NCBI GenBank assembly: GCA_910578495.1
Contig: CAJTRE010000037.1
Location: 1-21,017, forward strand
Source: an uncultured Dorea sp.
GTDB lineage: Bacteria > Bacillota > Clostridia > Lachnospirales > Lachnospiraceae
Direction: 5' to 3'
DNA length: 21,017 nt
The notes under the pieces were generated by a model. It was not told the origin of the DNA and did no database searches. It was given only the letters and a program-made list of their open reading frames with translations. Numbering within the stretch: position 1 is the stretch's first letter; the number at the start of each line of letters is the position of its first letter. Shown piece by piece: positions 15,626-21,017 of this stretch. A program made the position numbers and the translations under genes.

Positions 15626-16200
15626 TTATAATAAATATAATCTAACATCCCGTTCCCCATGTTCGTGCCGCTCCAAACGATTCCAATATACAATTTTTCG
15701 GATTCGTTCCTCTGTTGCTTTAATTCCAGCGTTTTTTATAACATCTGAAACTCTTTGTTTCATTTTCTGTCCTCTTCCTAAAGCATCCAAAACTATCTTC
15801 TTTAAATACTCCGGCTTTCGTTTATCTCCTAAATCTGAAAACAAAGCACTTGCCGCAACCAAAGCAGTCCTCATATATTGTGCATGGTCTTTAAACAAAT
15901 CACTATCTATATAAAATCCTTTACTCTCTATAAACTGACTGCAAAATGTAATTACTGTGCGCGTGTTGCCTTCCCGATATGGATGTACCTTCCAAAGCTC
16001 AGCTAAATATCCTGAAAAACATAATGATGCATATCACAAAGCGCTACAAAATCAAAACGGCTAACGGATTCTCTTGTCACAAGTTCCGCAAGCCGTATAC
16101 TCGTATATTCTGCTTCCATGCACGATAATATTTCCCTGTCCCGTATATCAGCAAGATTCTTCAGAATATCTGTATGTGGATATAAATATGGATCTTTCAT
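15626..16200 (-). pseudogene. Fic-family AMP-transferase toxin, internally deleted
   Basis: ATG 16200 (AAGGA ahead) encodes a Fic N-terminus: DPYLYPHTDILKNLADIRDR, then SIRLAEL and FDFVALCDMHHYVFQDI, ending at a TAG. The other frame carries the catalytic core, YLAELWKVHPYREGNTRTVI (His codon at 15983-15985), then SKGFYIDSDLFKDHAQYMRT and the C-terminal helices to the stop at 15626. HPYREGNTRT is the FIC active-site motif that transfers AMP to target proteins. Family members normally have about 60 residues between FQDI and LAELWK (the flap and substrate-binding part); these are gone and the frame is shifted. The toxin is therefore dead, although both ends are well preserved. Confidence 0.85.
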
Positions 16201-16210
16201 AATATCGTCC

Positions 16211-16381
16211 TTATTCTTTCATCTTATATTTTTTGTCTAAGACTTTACGCATATCTTCCATGGTCATTTCTCCACGACTTTCTTTTTCAATTAATTCTTT
16301 AAATTCTGGGGATGGTTCTAATCCATCTACTTTAATCATACCTAATGCATAATCCCATTTTTTATCTGTACTGACTAGCAT
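16211..16381 (-). CDS. VbhA-like antitoxin of a Fic toxin (orphaned)
   Basis: A 56-residue helical, charged protein directly upstream of the broken fic gene (10 bp gap), the normal order for class I Fic inhibitors. The core KKWDYALGMIKVDGLEPSPE then FKELIEKESRGEMTMEDM resembles the antitoxin_VbhA family. In that family an inhibitory helix with S/TxxxE(G/N) blocks the Fic active site. The nearest match here, MIKVDG, has Met and Asp at the key places, which may mean a variant motif. I chose ATG 16381 because GGGAG lies eight bases ahead; ATG 16396 (61 residues) has no ribosome binding site. The frame is fully intact although its toxin is not. Confidence 0.75.
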   Translation of the reverse strand: MLVSTDKKWDYALGMIKVDGLEPSPEFKELIEKESRGEMTMEDMRKVLDKKYKMKE

Positions 16382-16466
16382 AAAATCAACTCCCATATTC
16401 TTTTTTATTTATTTTATCATGTTTTATGAACAATATCCATCACAACTTTTTACTTGCCGCATATTA

Positions 16467-16508
16467 AAACCCCTGCAAACAGCATTATCACGCCATTCAC
16501 AAGGGTTT
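16467..16508 (-). terminator. Terminator behind rpsB-tsf
   Basis: On the minus strand AAACCCTTG (16508-16500) pairs with CAGGGGTTT (16475-16467), 9 bp with one G-U, across a 24-base loop, followed by TAATAT. It lies about 30 bp after the tsf stop, so rpsB-tsf transcription probably ends here and does not reach pyrH. Confidence 0.6.
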
Positions 16509-16539
16509 CTTCATTCAAAATAACCAGGCAAACTTCGCC

Positions 16540-17460
16540 TTAAGCATTCATCTGAGCAGCCACTTCTGCCGCAAAGTCCTCATTCTTCTTCTCAAGACCT
16601 TCACCTGTCTCGAAACGAACAAATCTCTTAACTGTTACGTTAGCGCCGTTCTCTTTCGCAACTTTCTCTACGTACTTAGCAACTGTAAGGTCACTATCCT
16701 GTACGTATACCTGATCTAACAGACAGATTTCTTTCATCTCTTTGTTGAGACGTCCAATAATCATCTTCTCGATAATGTTCTCCGGCTTATCTGGATTCTC
16801 CTGTTTTGCCTGTGCAAGAAGAATCTCTTTCTCATGCTCTAAGAAATCCTGATCTACTTCATCACGAGATACATACTTCGGATACATAGCTGCAACCTGC
16901 ATAGCTACATTCTTAAGACATGTTCTAATCTCATCATTAATCACATCTGTATCAGCTTCAATGAGAACACCAATACGTCCGCCGCCATGAATGTAAGACA
17001 CTACACAGCCATCTGTTACAACTTTCTCAAATCTGCGGATATTTAACTTTTCGCCAATAACTGAAACTTTCTCTGTAAGAACATCCTGCACAGTTTTAGA
17101 AGCATCCTCATTCCAAGCTTCTGCCATAAACGCATCCATATCCGCTGCATCTGTTGCCATTGCCTGATTAACAACTGCTTTAACGAATCCCTGGAACTCA
17201 GCATTTTTAGCAACGAAGTCTGTCTCAGAGTTTACTTCTACGATAGCTGCTGTTTTGTCATCTTTCACCTCAGCCATAACAATACCCTCTGCTGCAATAC
17301 GTCCGGCTTTCTTCTCAGCTTTAGCCTGTCCGTTCTTTCTAAGGTATTCTACTGCCTCGTCCATGTTACCATTTGTCTCGTTAAGAGCTTTTTTACAGTC
17401 CATCATTCCTGCGCCTGTCATCTCTCTTAACTCTTTTACCATACTAGCTGTAATTGCCAT
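16540..17460 (-). CDS. tsf: Translation elongation factor Ts
   Basis: A 306-residue cytosolic guanine-nucleotide exchange factor for EF-Tu. It starts AITASMVKELREMTGAGMMDCK (UBA domain; the TGAGMMDCK string is the family signature), followed by KKALNETNGNMDEAVEYLRK and the EF-Ts core with VNSETDFVAKN. The C-terminal part has LLDQVYVQDSDLTV and VKRFVRFETGEGLEKK. Length fits the long EF-Ts form. I chose ATG 17460 because GGAGG lies eight bases ahead. An ATG at 17475 is itself part of that ribosome binding site. It follows rpsB by 50 bp. Confidence 0.97.
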   Translation of the reverse strand: MAITASMVKELREMTGAGMMDCKKALNETNGNMDEAVEYLRKNGQAKAEKKAGRIAAEGIVMAEVKDDKTAAIVEVNSETDFVAKNAEFQGFVKAVVNQAMATDAADMDAFMAEAWNEDASKTVQDVLTEKVSVIGEKLNIRRFEKVVTDGCVVSYIHGGGRIGVLIEADTDVINDEIRTCLKNVAMQVAAMYPKYVSRDEVDQDFLEHEKEILLAQAKQENPDKPENIIEKMIIGRLNKEMKEICLLDQVYVQDSDLTVAKYVEKVAKENGANVTVKRFVRFETGEGLEKKNEDFAAEVAAQMNA

Positions 17461-17510
17461 TTTTTTATCCTCCATTTTCGTTTCTACTGTAGAACCTCAT
17501 TAAGTGTGCT

Positions 17511-18248
17511 CTACTCCTCTACTGCTTCCTCAGCTACTTCTTCATAAACCTCGTCAACTGCTGTCTCACCCTGGTTAGCTTCAATAACTGCATCTGCCAT
17601 CTTAGAAACGATTAATTTTACTGCGCGGATCGCATCGTCATTTCCCGGGATAACGTAATCTAACTCTTCCGGATCGCAGTTTGTATCAGCGATTCCGATA
17701 AGCGGAATGCCCAGTGAATGAGCTTCCTGAACACAGATTCTTTCCTTCTTAGGATCTACTACGAAGATAGCGTCCGGAATCTTCTTCATATCTTTGATTC
17801 CGCCAAGGTTCTTCTCAAGTTTCTCCCACTCTTTTTTAATCTGGATAACTTCTTTTTTCGGTAATACGTCAAATGTTCCATCTTCAGACATTCTCTCAAT
17901 ATCTTTCAGACGAGCAATTCTACTCTTGATTGTCTTGAAGTTTGTAAGCATACCTCCAAGCCATCTCTCATTTACAAAGTACATTCCACAACGCTCTGCC
18001 TCTGTCTTGATAGCATCCTGAGCCTGTTTCTTTGTTCCTACGAACAGGATTGTACCACCATCAGATGCGACATCAGAGATTGCCTGATAAGCCTCGTCTA
18101 CTTTACCTACAGATTTCTGTAAGTCAATGATATAGATACCATTTCTCTCTGTGTAAATGTATGGAGCCATTTTAGGGTTCCATCTTCTTGTCTGATGTCC
18201 AAAGTGAACACCTGCTTCTAAAAGCTGTTTCATTGAAATAACGCTCAT
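17511..18248 (-). CDS. rpsB: 30S ribosomal protein S2
   Basis: A 245-residue small-subunit protein. It begins SVISMKQLLEAGVHFGHQTR with RWNPKMAPYIY (the S2 signature), then GIYIIDLQKSV, GGTILFVGTKKQAQD, NERWLGGMLTNFKTI, and the second signature PDAIFVVDPKKERICVQEA with LGIPLIGIADTNCDP. The C-terminus is acidic. ATG 18248 is chosen because GGAGG precedes it by eight bases; ATG 18263 would overlap that site. A structured leader (18280-18348) and promoter (18369-18397) lie upstream. S2 is known in other bacteria to autoregulate rpsB-tsf. Confidence 0.97.
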   Translation of the reverse strand: MSVISMKQLLEAGVHFGHQTRRWNPKMAPYIYTERNGIYIIDLQKSVGKVDEAYQAISDVASDGGTILFVGTKKQAQDAIKTEAERCGMYFVNERWLGGMLTNFKTIKSRIARLKDIERMSEDGTFDVLPKKEVIQIKKEWEKLEKNLGGIKDMKKIPDAIFVVDPKKERICVQEAHSLGIPLIGIADTNCDPEELDYVIPGNDDAIRAVKLIVSKMADAVIEANQGETAVDEVYEEVAEEAVEE

Positions 18249-18279
18249 GTTTCTTTCCTCCATTTGGTTTTTTTACTTC

Positions 18280-18348
18280 CGCATATACTTATGTCTTAGA
18301 AACCATCCCGTTTGCCGGGTGCGGCACCATCTCAGACGTATATATGCG
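18280..18348 (-). ncRNA. Structured rpsB leader RNA, candidate S2 autoregulatory element
   Basis: Long-range pairing closes the leader. Forward CGCATATAC (18280-18288) matches GTATATATGCG (18338-18348) with a 2-base bulge. Inside it GTCTTAGA (18293-18300) matches TCTCAGAC (18330-18337) with one mismatch. The enclosed G/C-rich part (18301-18329) can form CCCG-CGGG and GGTG-CACC hairpins that compete for the same bases. The fold starts about 14 bases after the predicted transcription start and ends about 30 bases before rpsB. I cannot say whether it matches a published leader family. Confidence 0.55.
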
Positions 18349-18368
18349 TGTTTTTTTGCGACCTTTTA

Positions 18369-18397
18369 AGAATAGCATAAAACCCTTGCAAGCGCAA
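18369..18397 (-). promoter_or_regulatory. rpsB promoter embedded in the upstream terminator
   Basis: Minus-strand TTGCGC (-35, 18392-18397) and TATTCT (-10, 18369-18374) are 17 bp apart, with TG one base before the -10. The -35 lies in the loop and arm of the terminator hairpin at 18379-18404. Confidence 0.55.
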
Positions 18398-18404
18398 GGG
18401 TTTT
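18379..18404 (-). terminator. Strong terminator at the end of the GntR-ABC operon
   Basis: AAAACCCTTGC and GCAAGGGTTTT form a perfect 11-bp stem around a 4-base loop, flanked by A and T runs on both sides, so it could work in both directions. It lies just after the 24-codon small ORF. Confidence 0.85.
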
Positions 18405-18406
18405 CT

Positions 18407-18481
18407 TTACTTTCCAAACTTCTTTGCTAACCAGTATACAAATACCGCCATTCCCAGCCAACATAACAGAAAACCAATCAT
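18407..18481 (-). CDS. 24-residue single-pass membrane mini-protein
   Basis: ATG at 18481 starts one base after the permease stop (TAG 18483-18485) and runs 24 codons to TAA at 18407. AAGGAG, formed by the last permease codons, lies seven bases ahead, so translation is well placed and probably coupled. The peptide is one hydrophobic helix (MIGFLLCWLGMAVFVYWL) followed by a basic end (AKKFGK), the positive-inside pattern of a tail on the cytosolic side. The operon terminator follows within three bases of the stop. I do not recognise it. Its place suggests a small accessory subunit or regulator of the ABC transporter. Confidence 0.65.
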   Translation of the reverse strand: MIGFLLCWLGMAVFVYWLAKKFGK

Positions 18482-18482
18482 C

Positions 18483-19160
18483 CTAATACTCCTTTCTATT
18501 GATAAACCGTACGGATACCAACATGGAAACTCCAAGTACAACCACCCATATGCAAACCATAATGCCTGCAATTGTCACCATTTGAAAATTCATAAATTTC
18601 TGAAAAAATACAAGTGGATTCTTTCCGCCGAATATTTCTATCGCTTCCATAATCAGATAATAACCGGAAAAGAAAATCACCATAATTATCACAAGTCCAA
18701 TTCTTCCTTTCTCCACACCAAGTTTAATCTCTACTGGAATAGACGCTGCCACAAACAATACACAGACACTTGCAATTACCATGGAAAGTCTGACTACCGT
18801 CATCCAGCCGAACTCAAAAGGTATAGATAATATCTGTACTTTCACAACACTTGTAATTACTGACAGGACGATAGAAATTAAAAACCCGAATAAACAACCA
18901 GTAAGCGCAAATATATATTTTTCTTTTACATAATCTTTCCTGCTAAACGGCAAGGTAAACAGGTATGCATTTCCATTATCAATCTCGTCATACGTAAATG
19001 TCGTAACTGAGAACATAGCACACATCATCGTCATATACCCAATCGCAGTATAGGAATTATCCTGCGTAAATAGAAAAACCAGCCCCAACAATATTAGTAT
19101 CACCAAAAACATCTTTTGATTTCTCATCAGTTTTAAATCTTTTATCAATAATCCCCTCAT
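18483..19160 (-). CDS. ABC-2 type transporter permease
   Basis: A 225-residue integral membrane protein with about six hydrophobic segments. It starts MRGLLIKDLKLMRNQKMFLV, the usual cytosolic lead-in of ABC-2 permeases, and has the conserved early loop TYDEIDNGNAYLFTLPFSRKDYV, typical of the BcrB/YtrC-like group. Its start shares one base with the ATPase stop (TAATG), so translation is coupled. It probably forms a homodimeric pore driven by the ATPase. In the related ytr operon of Bacillus, this type of transporter responds to cell-wall antibiotics; the substrate here is unknown. Confidence 0.88.
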   Translation of the reverse strand: MRGLLIKDLKLMRNQKMFLVILILLGLVFLFTQDNSYTAIGYMTMMCAMFSVTTFTYDEIDNGNAYLFTLPFSRKDYVKEKYIFALTGCLFGFLISIVLSVITSVVKVQILSIPFEFGWMTVVRLSMVIASVCVLFVAASIPVEIKLGVEKGRIGLVIIMVIFFSGYYLIMEAIEIFGGKNPLVFFQKFMNFQMVTIAGIMVCIWVVVLGVSMLVSVRFINRKEY

Positions 19161-20005
19161 TACTTCTCACCTCGAATCATCATCATCATTAATTCATCAA
19201 TGCTTCCTTTTTCAATAACAATATCCGGATAATTCTCCTGATAAAACTGTTTCTCATTCGTCAGGCAACTGTAGCCAAAGCCTTCTTTTTTCTTTCGGAG
19301 AATATAGGATTTATCCAGTTTTTCATACTGTTCATCTGTAAGCTTTAACAATCCATACTCGCTGAGCAGCACATCCGTCACCTCATGCATAACAATCTTA
19401 CCGTCATCAATCATGTAGATGTCATCGCAGAACCCCTCAAGGTCACTGGATATATGAGAGCTGATAAGGATCGCCCGCCCTTCTTTTTCCATATATTCTC
19501 TCAGAAGACTTAAAAGTTCATCCCTTGCCAGCACGTCAAGTCCCGCCGTAGGCTCATCTAAGATCAGCAGGTCTGCGTCATGGGATATAGCGGCCAATAC
19601 TTGAAGCTTTCGTTTCATTCCTGTAGAGAATTCTTTAATCTTTTTCTTCATCGGCAATTGAAATCTTTCACATTTCGCCTCAAAATCTTCTCTGTCAAAC
19701 TCCGGATAAAAACTTGCAAGCACTGGCAGTAGATCTTTGATCGTAAGATAACCGCTGAATCCAGAATCAGACAGTACCACTCCTATTCTCCGCTTATCTT
19801 CTGCCCCTATTTCTTCCACAGGCTTCCCAAGCACTTCTACATATCCACCCTCTGTACGGATCAATCCTAAAATCGCTTTAAACGTGGTGCTCTTTCCCGC
19901 GCCATTCGCTCCGATAAGTCCTGTAATACAGCCTGTTTCCACTTTGAGAGAACAATCCAGTTCAAAATCTTTATATTGTTTTCTTACATTTTCTAATCTC
20001 AACAT
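19160..20005 (-). CDS. ABC transporter ATP-binding protein (BcrA/YtrB-like)
   Basis: A 281-residue ATPase. The Walker A motif GLIGANGAGKSTT is at about residues 30-42. The ABC signature is FSTGMKRKLQ (Gly and Met where many have SGGQ, as in BcrA-type exporters), Walker B is LLILDEPTAGLD, and the H-loop histidine is in AILISSHISSDLE. The C-terminal ~70 residues are an extension common to these antibiotic-resistance ATPases. It is 5 bp behind the GntR regulator and overlaps the permease by one base. The start is ATG at 20005, with GAGAAG ahead inside the gap. Confidence 0.94.
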   Translation of the reverse strand: MLRLENVRKQYKDFELDCSLKVETGCITGLIGANGAGKSTTFKAILGLIRTEGGYVEVLGKPVEEIGAEDKRRIGVVLSDSGFSGYLTIKDLLPVLASFYPEFDREDFEAKCERFQLPMKKKIKEFSTGMKRKLQVLAAISHDADLLILDEPTAGLDVLARDELLSLLREYMEKEGRAILISSHISSDLEGFCDDIYMIDDGKIVMHEVTDVLLSEYGLLKLTDEQYEKLDKSYILRKKKEGFGYSCLTNEKQFYQENYPDIVIEKGSIDELMMMMIRGEK

Positions 20006-20010
20006 CTTCT

Positions 20011-20382
20011 CTAGTCCTCCAAAACAATCTCGAACAACTGTGTAAGTTCTTCATTACTCATTCCACAACTTCTGCCTTTTCGGATGGCCATTTCCAAATC
20101 AGCTTCTACTTCCTTCTTCTTTTCTTCCAACATCATATTTTGATTGGCAAATGCTACAAAGCTTCCCTTCCCATGTATGGTAATGATGAAGCCCTCCAAA
20201 GTCAGCGTGTCATAAGCTTTTTTTACCGTCAGTGCACTGACCTTGATTTCTTTTGCTAATGTACGTACAGACGGGAGCGGGGTATTCTCCTGCAATTCTC
20301 CCTGCATAATCTTCCCTTTCACCTGCTCTACGATCTGCTCGTAGATTGGCTGCATGGAAGAGTGATTGATTATTAACTTCAT
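20011..20382 (-). CDS. GntR-family regulator, YtrA subfamily
   Basis: A 123-residue repressor. Residues about 10-75 are the GntR winged helix (QPIYEQIVEQVKGKIMQGEL, then LPSVRTLAKEIKVSALTVKK and LEGFIITIHGKGSFVA). Only a short helical tail of about 45 residues follows, which defines the YtrA subfamily (no large effector domain). It is the first gene of the repressor-ATPase-permease operon and its promoter is buried in a perfect inverted repeat, so autorepression is very likely. The start is ATG at 20382 with AGGAGGAG ahead. Confidence 0.94.
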   Translation of the reverse strand: MKLIINHSSMQPIYEQIVEQVKGKIMQGELQENTPLPSVRTLAKEIKVSALTVKKAYDTLTLEGFIITIHGKGSFVAFANQNMMLEEKKKEVEADLEMAIRKGRSCGMSNEELTQLFEIVLED

Positions 20383-20402
20383 CTTTCTCCTCCTTTGTTA
20401 TT

Positions 20403-20449
20403 AACAGTATAAAACAGTTTATAACTGTTGTCAACTGTTTTATACTGTT
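20403..20449 (-). promoter_or_regulatory. GntR operon promoter inside a 17-bp perfect inverted repeat
   Basis: AACAGTATAAAACAGTT (20403-20419) is mirrored exactly by AACTGTTTTATACTGTT (20433-20449). Minus-strand TTGACA (-35, 20429-20434) and TATACT (-10, 20406-20411) are 17 bp apart inside it. A nested shorter repeat AACAGTT-ATA-AACTGTT also covers the spacer. Two GntR dimers could sit side by side and block the polymerase. Confidence 0.85.
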
Positions 20450-20503
20450 TATTTTCAAATAACGTAACTATTCAGCCCGCGCCATTCGCAAAAAATGGGA
20501 AAT

Positions 20504-20537
20504 AAAACAGGAACCTCCGTTAAGAGATTCCTGTTTT
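20504..20537 (-). terminator. Terminator of the Big_2 protein gene
   Basis: AAAACAGGAA (20504-20513) pairs with TTCCTGTTTT (20528-20537), a 10-bp perfect stem with a 14-base loop. T runs flank both sides, so it can end minus-strand transcription from the Big_2 gene, 6 bp after its stop. The loop holds CCTCCGTTAAGAGA, close to a string near 14493. Confidence 0.8.
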
Positions 20538-20543
20538 TTATAC

Positions 20544-21017
20544 TTATTTATACACTGTTTTCTTATCTTTCGTCGCATGGCAATTCTTACATTCTAACCA
20601 AGTTTCGACTACTTCGGCTACAGTGCTTCCACAGCTTGGTTTACCTTGCATAATGAGTTCAAGTCCATGAACACACCATTCTTCATTTGTATCCCAAACA
20701 TATCCACAATTACAAGCAATCTTATACCCTACAACCTTTTCTTTCTGAACCCAATAATGCTGACACTCAACAGGTTTCGGAGCCGGACTTGGCTTACTCG
20801 GTTTTCTGCTATCTTTGACAGTAACCTTACAAGTCAACGTCTTTGCGCCAACCTTTGCCCTTATCACAGCCGTTCCTTTCTTCTTCGCAACGACCTTTCC
20901 GCTCTTAGACACCGTTGCTACTTTCTTGTTGCTGGTATACCATGTCACTTTCTTTCCATAGATATTTGCTACTTTAAGCTGGACAGCAGGATTTGTCTTT
21001 TTATTCGTGATAGTCAG
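20544..21017 (-). CDS. Bacterial Ig-like (Big_2) surface protein with Cys-rich tail, 3' part only
   Basis: The frame is open to the window edge, so the start lies outside. About 157 residues are visible. The first ~75 are a Big_2 (Ig-like group 2) domain: NKKTNPAVQLKVANIYGKKV, then WYTSNKKVATVSKSGKVVAK with GTAVIRAKVGAKTLTCKVTV. A Pro/Ser/Lys linker (SRKPSKPSPAPKPVE) leads to about 75 residues with many Cys and His (CQHYW, CNCGYVW, WCVHG, CKNC), which could bind zinc or form disulphides. Such proteins are usually secreted, on the cell surface or in large adhesins. The function cannot be told. There is no sortase motif at the end. Confidence 0.8.
   Translation of the reverse strand: MTITNKKTNPAVQLKVANIYGKKVTWYTSNKKVATVSKSGKVVAKKKGTAVIRAKVGAKTLTCKVTVKDSRKPSKPSPAPKPVECQHYWVQKEKVVGYKIACNCGYVWDTNEEWCVHGLELIMQGKPSCGSTVAEVVETWLECKNCHATKDKKTVYK

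Noticed and set aside
17461..17475. Five-residue longer start of tsf (ATG 17475), and likewise ATG 18263 for rpsB
   Set aside because: Both upstream ATGs are part of the ATGGAGG ribosome binding site for the downstream ATG, which matches the conserved protein start.

Overview
The window looks like a low-GC Firmicutes chromosome, most likely a gut Lachnospiraceae/Clostridia. The reasons are the consensus sigma-A promoters, strong AGGAGG ribosome binding sites, the rpsB-tsf ... pyrH-frr-uppS-cdsA-dxr-rseP gene order, a YtrA-type GntR/ABC operon, an Agr-like two-component pair, a GH127 enzyme with bacterial Ig domains, and a Big_2 surface protein. The species cannot be named from the sequence alone. 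Apart from the transposase fragment at the left edge, every gene is on the minus strand, so the biological order runs from right to left.

Right end (21017 to 18400): the 3' end of an Ig-domain (Big_2) protein with a Cys-rich tail and a terminator. Next comes a self-contained GntR (YtrA-like) repressor - ABC ATPase - ABC-2 permease operon. Its promoter lies inside a perfect 17-bp inverted repeat. A previously uncalled 24-residue membrane mini-protein, translationally coupled to the permease, appears to end the operon, followed by a strong terminator. The rpsB promoter is embedded in that terminator and is followed by a structured rpsB leader.

Housekeeping core: rpsB-tsf (18248-16540) and pyrH-frr-uppS-cdsA-dxr-rseP (7614-2495). 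These encode ribosomal protein S2, EF-Ts, UMP kinase, ribosome recycling factor, undecaprenyl-PP synthase, CDP-DAG synthase, DXP reductoisomerase and a site-2 protease. In many Firmicutes the two blocks are contiguous. Here about 8.9 kb of accessory DNA separates tsf from pyrH, and pyrH has its own extended -10 promoter.

Accessory island (16500 to 7700), in transcription order: an intact VbhA-like antitoxin; a Fic gene with an internal deletion; a HEPN-type gene remnant carrying an RNxxxH motif, fused by deletion to the 3' half of a reverse transcriptase; a GNAT acetyltransferase; a MarR regulator followed by a frameshifted single-domain EamA transporter; a MATE pump with an internal deletion; an intact GH127 beta-L-arabinofuranosidase-like enzyme; and an intact MATE pump. 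The right part reads as a decayed defence/toxin-antitoxin island. The marR promoter and the promoter of the broken MATE gene share a 19-bp operator (16/19 identical) between -35 and -10, which indicates a MarR-efflux regulon.

Left end (2400 to 1): an Agr/LytTR-type response regulator and GHKL histidine kinase overlapping by 8 bp, with no agrB/agrD in view. Overlapping inverted and direct TGTTCCA repeats lie upstream of the regulator. Beyond them, on the plus strand, is the C-terminus of an IS110-family transposase.

No CRISPR array, tRNA or rRNA gene was seen.
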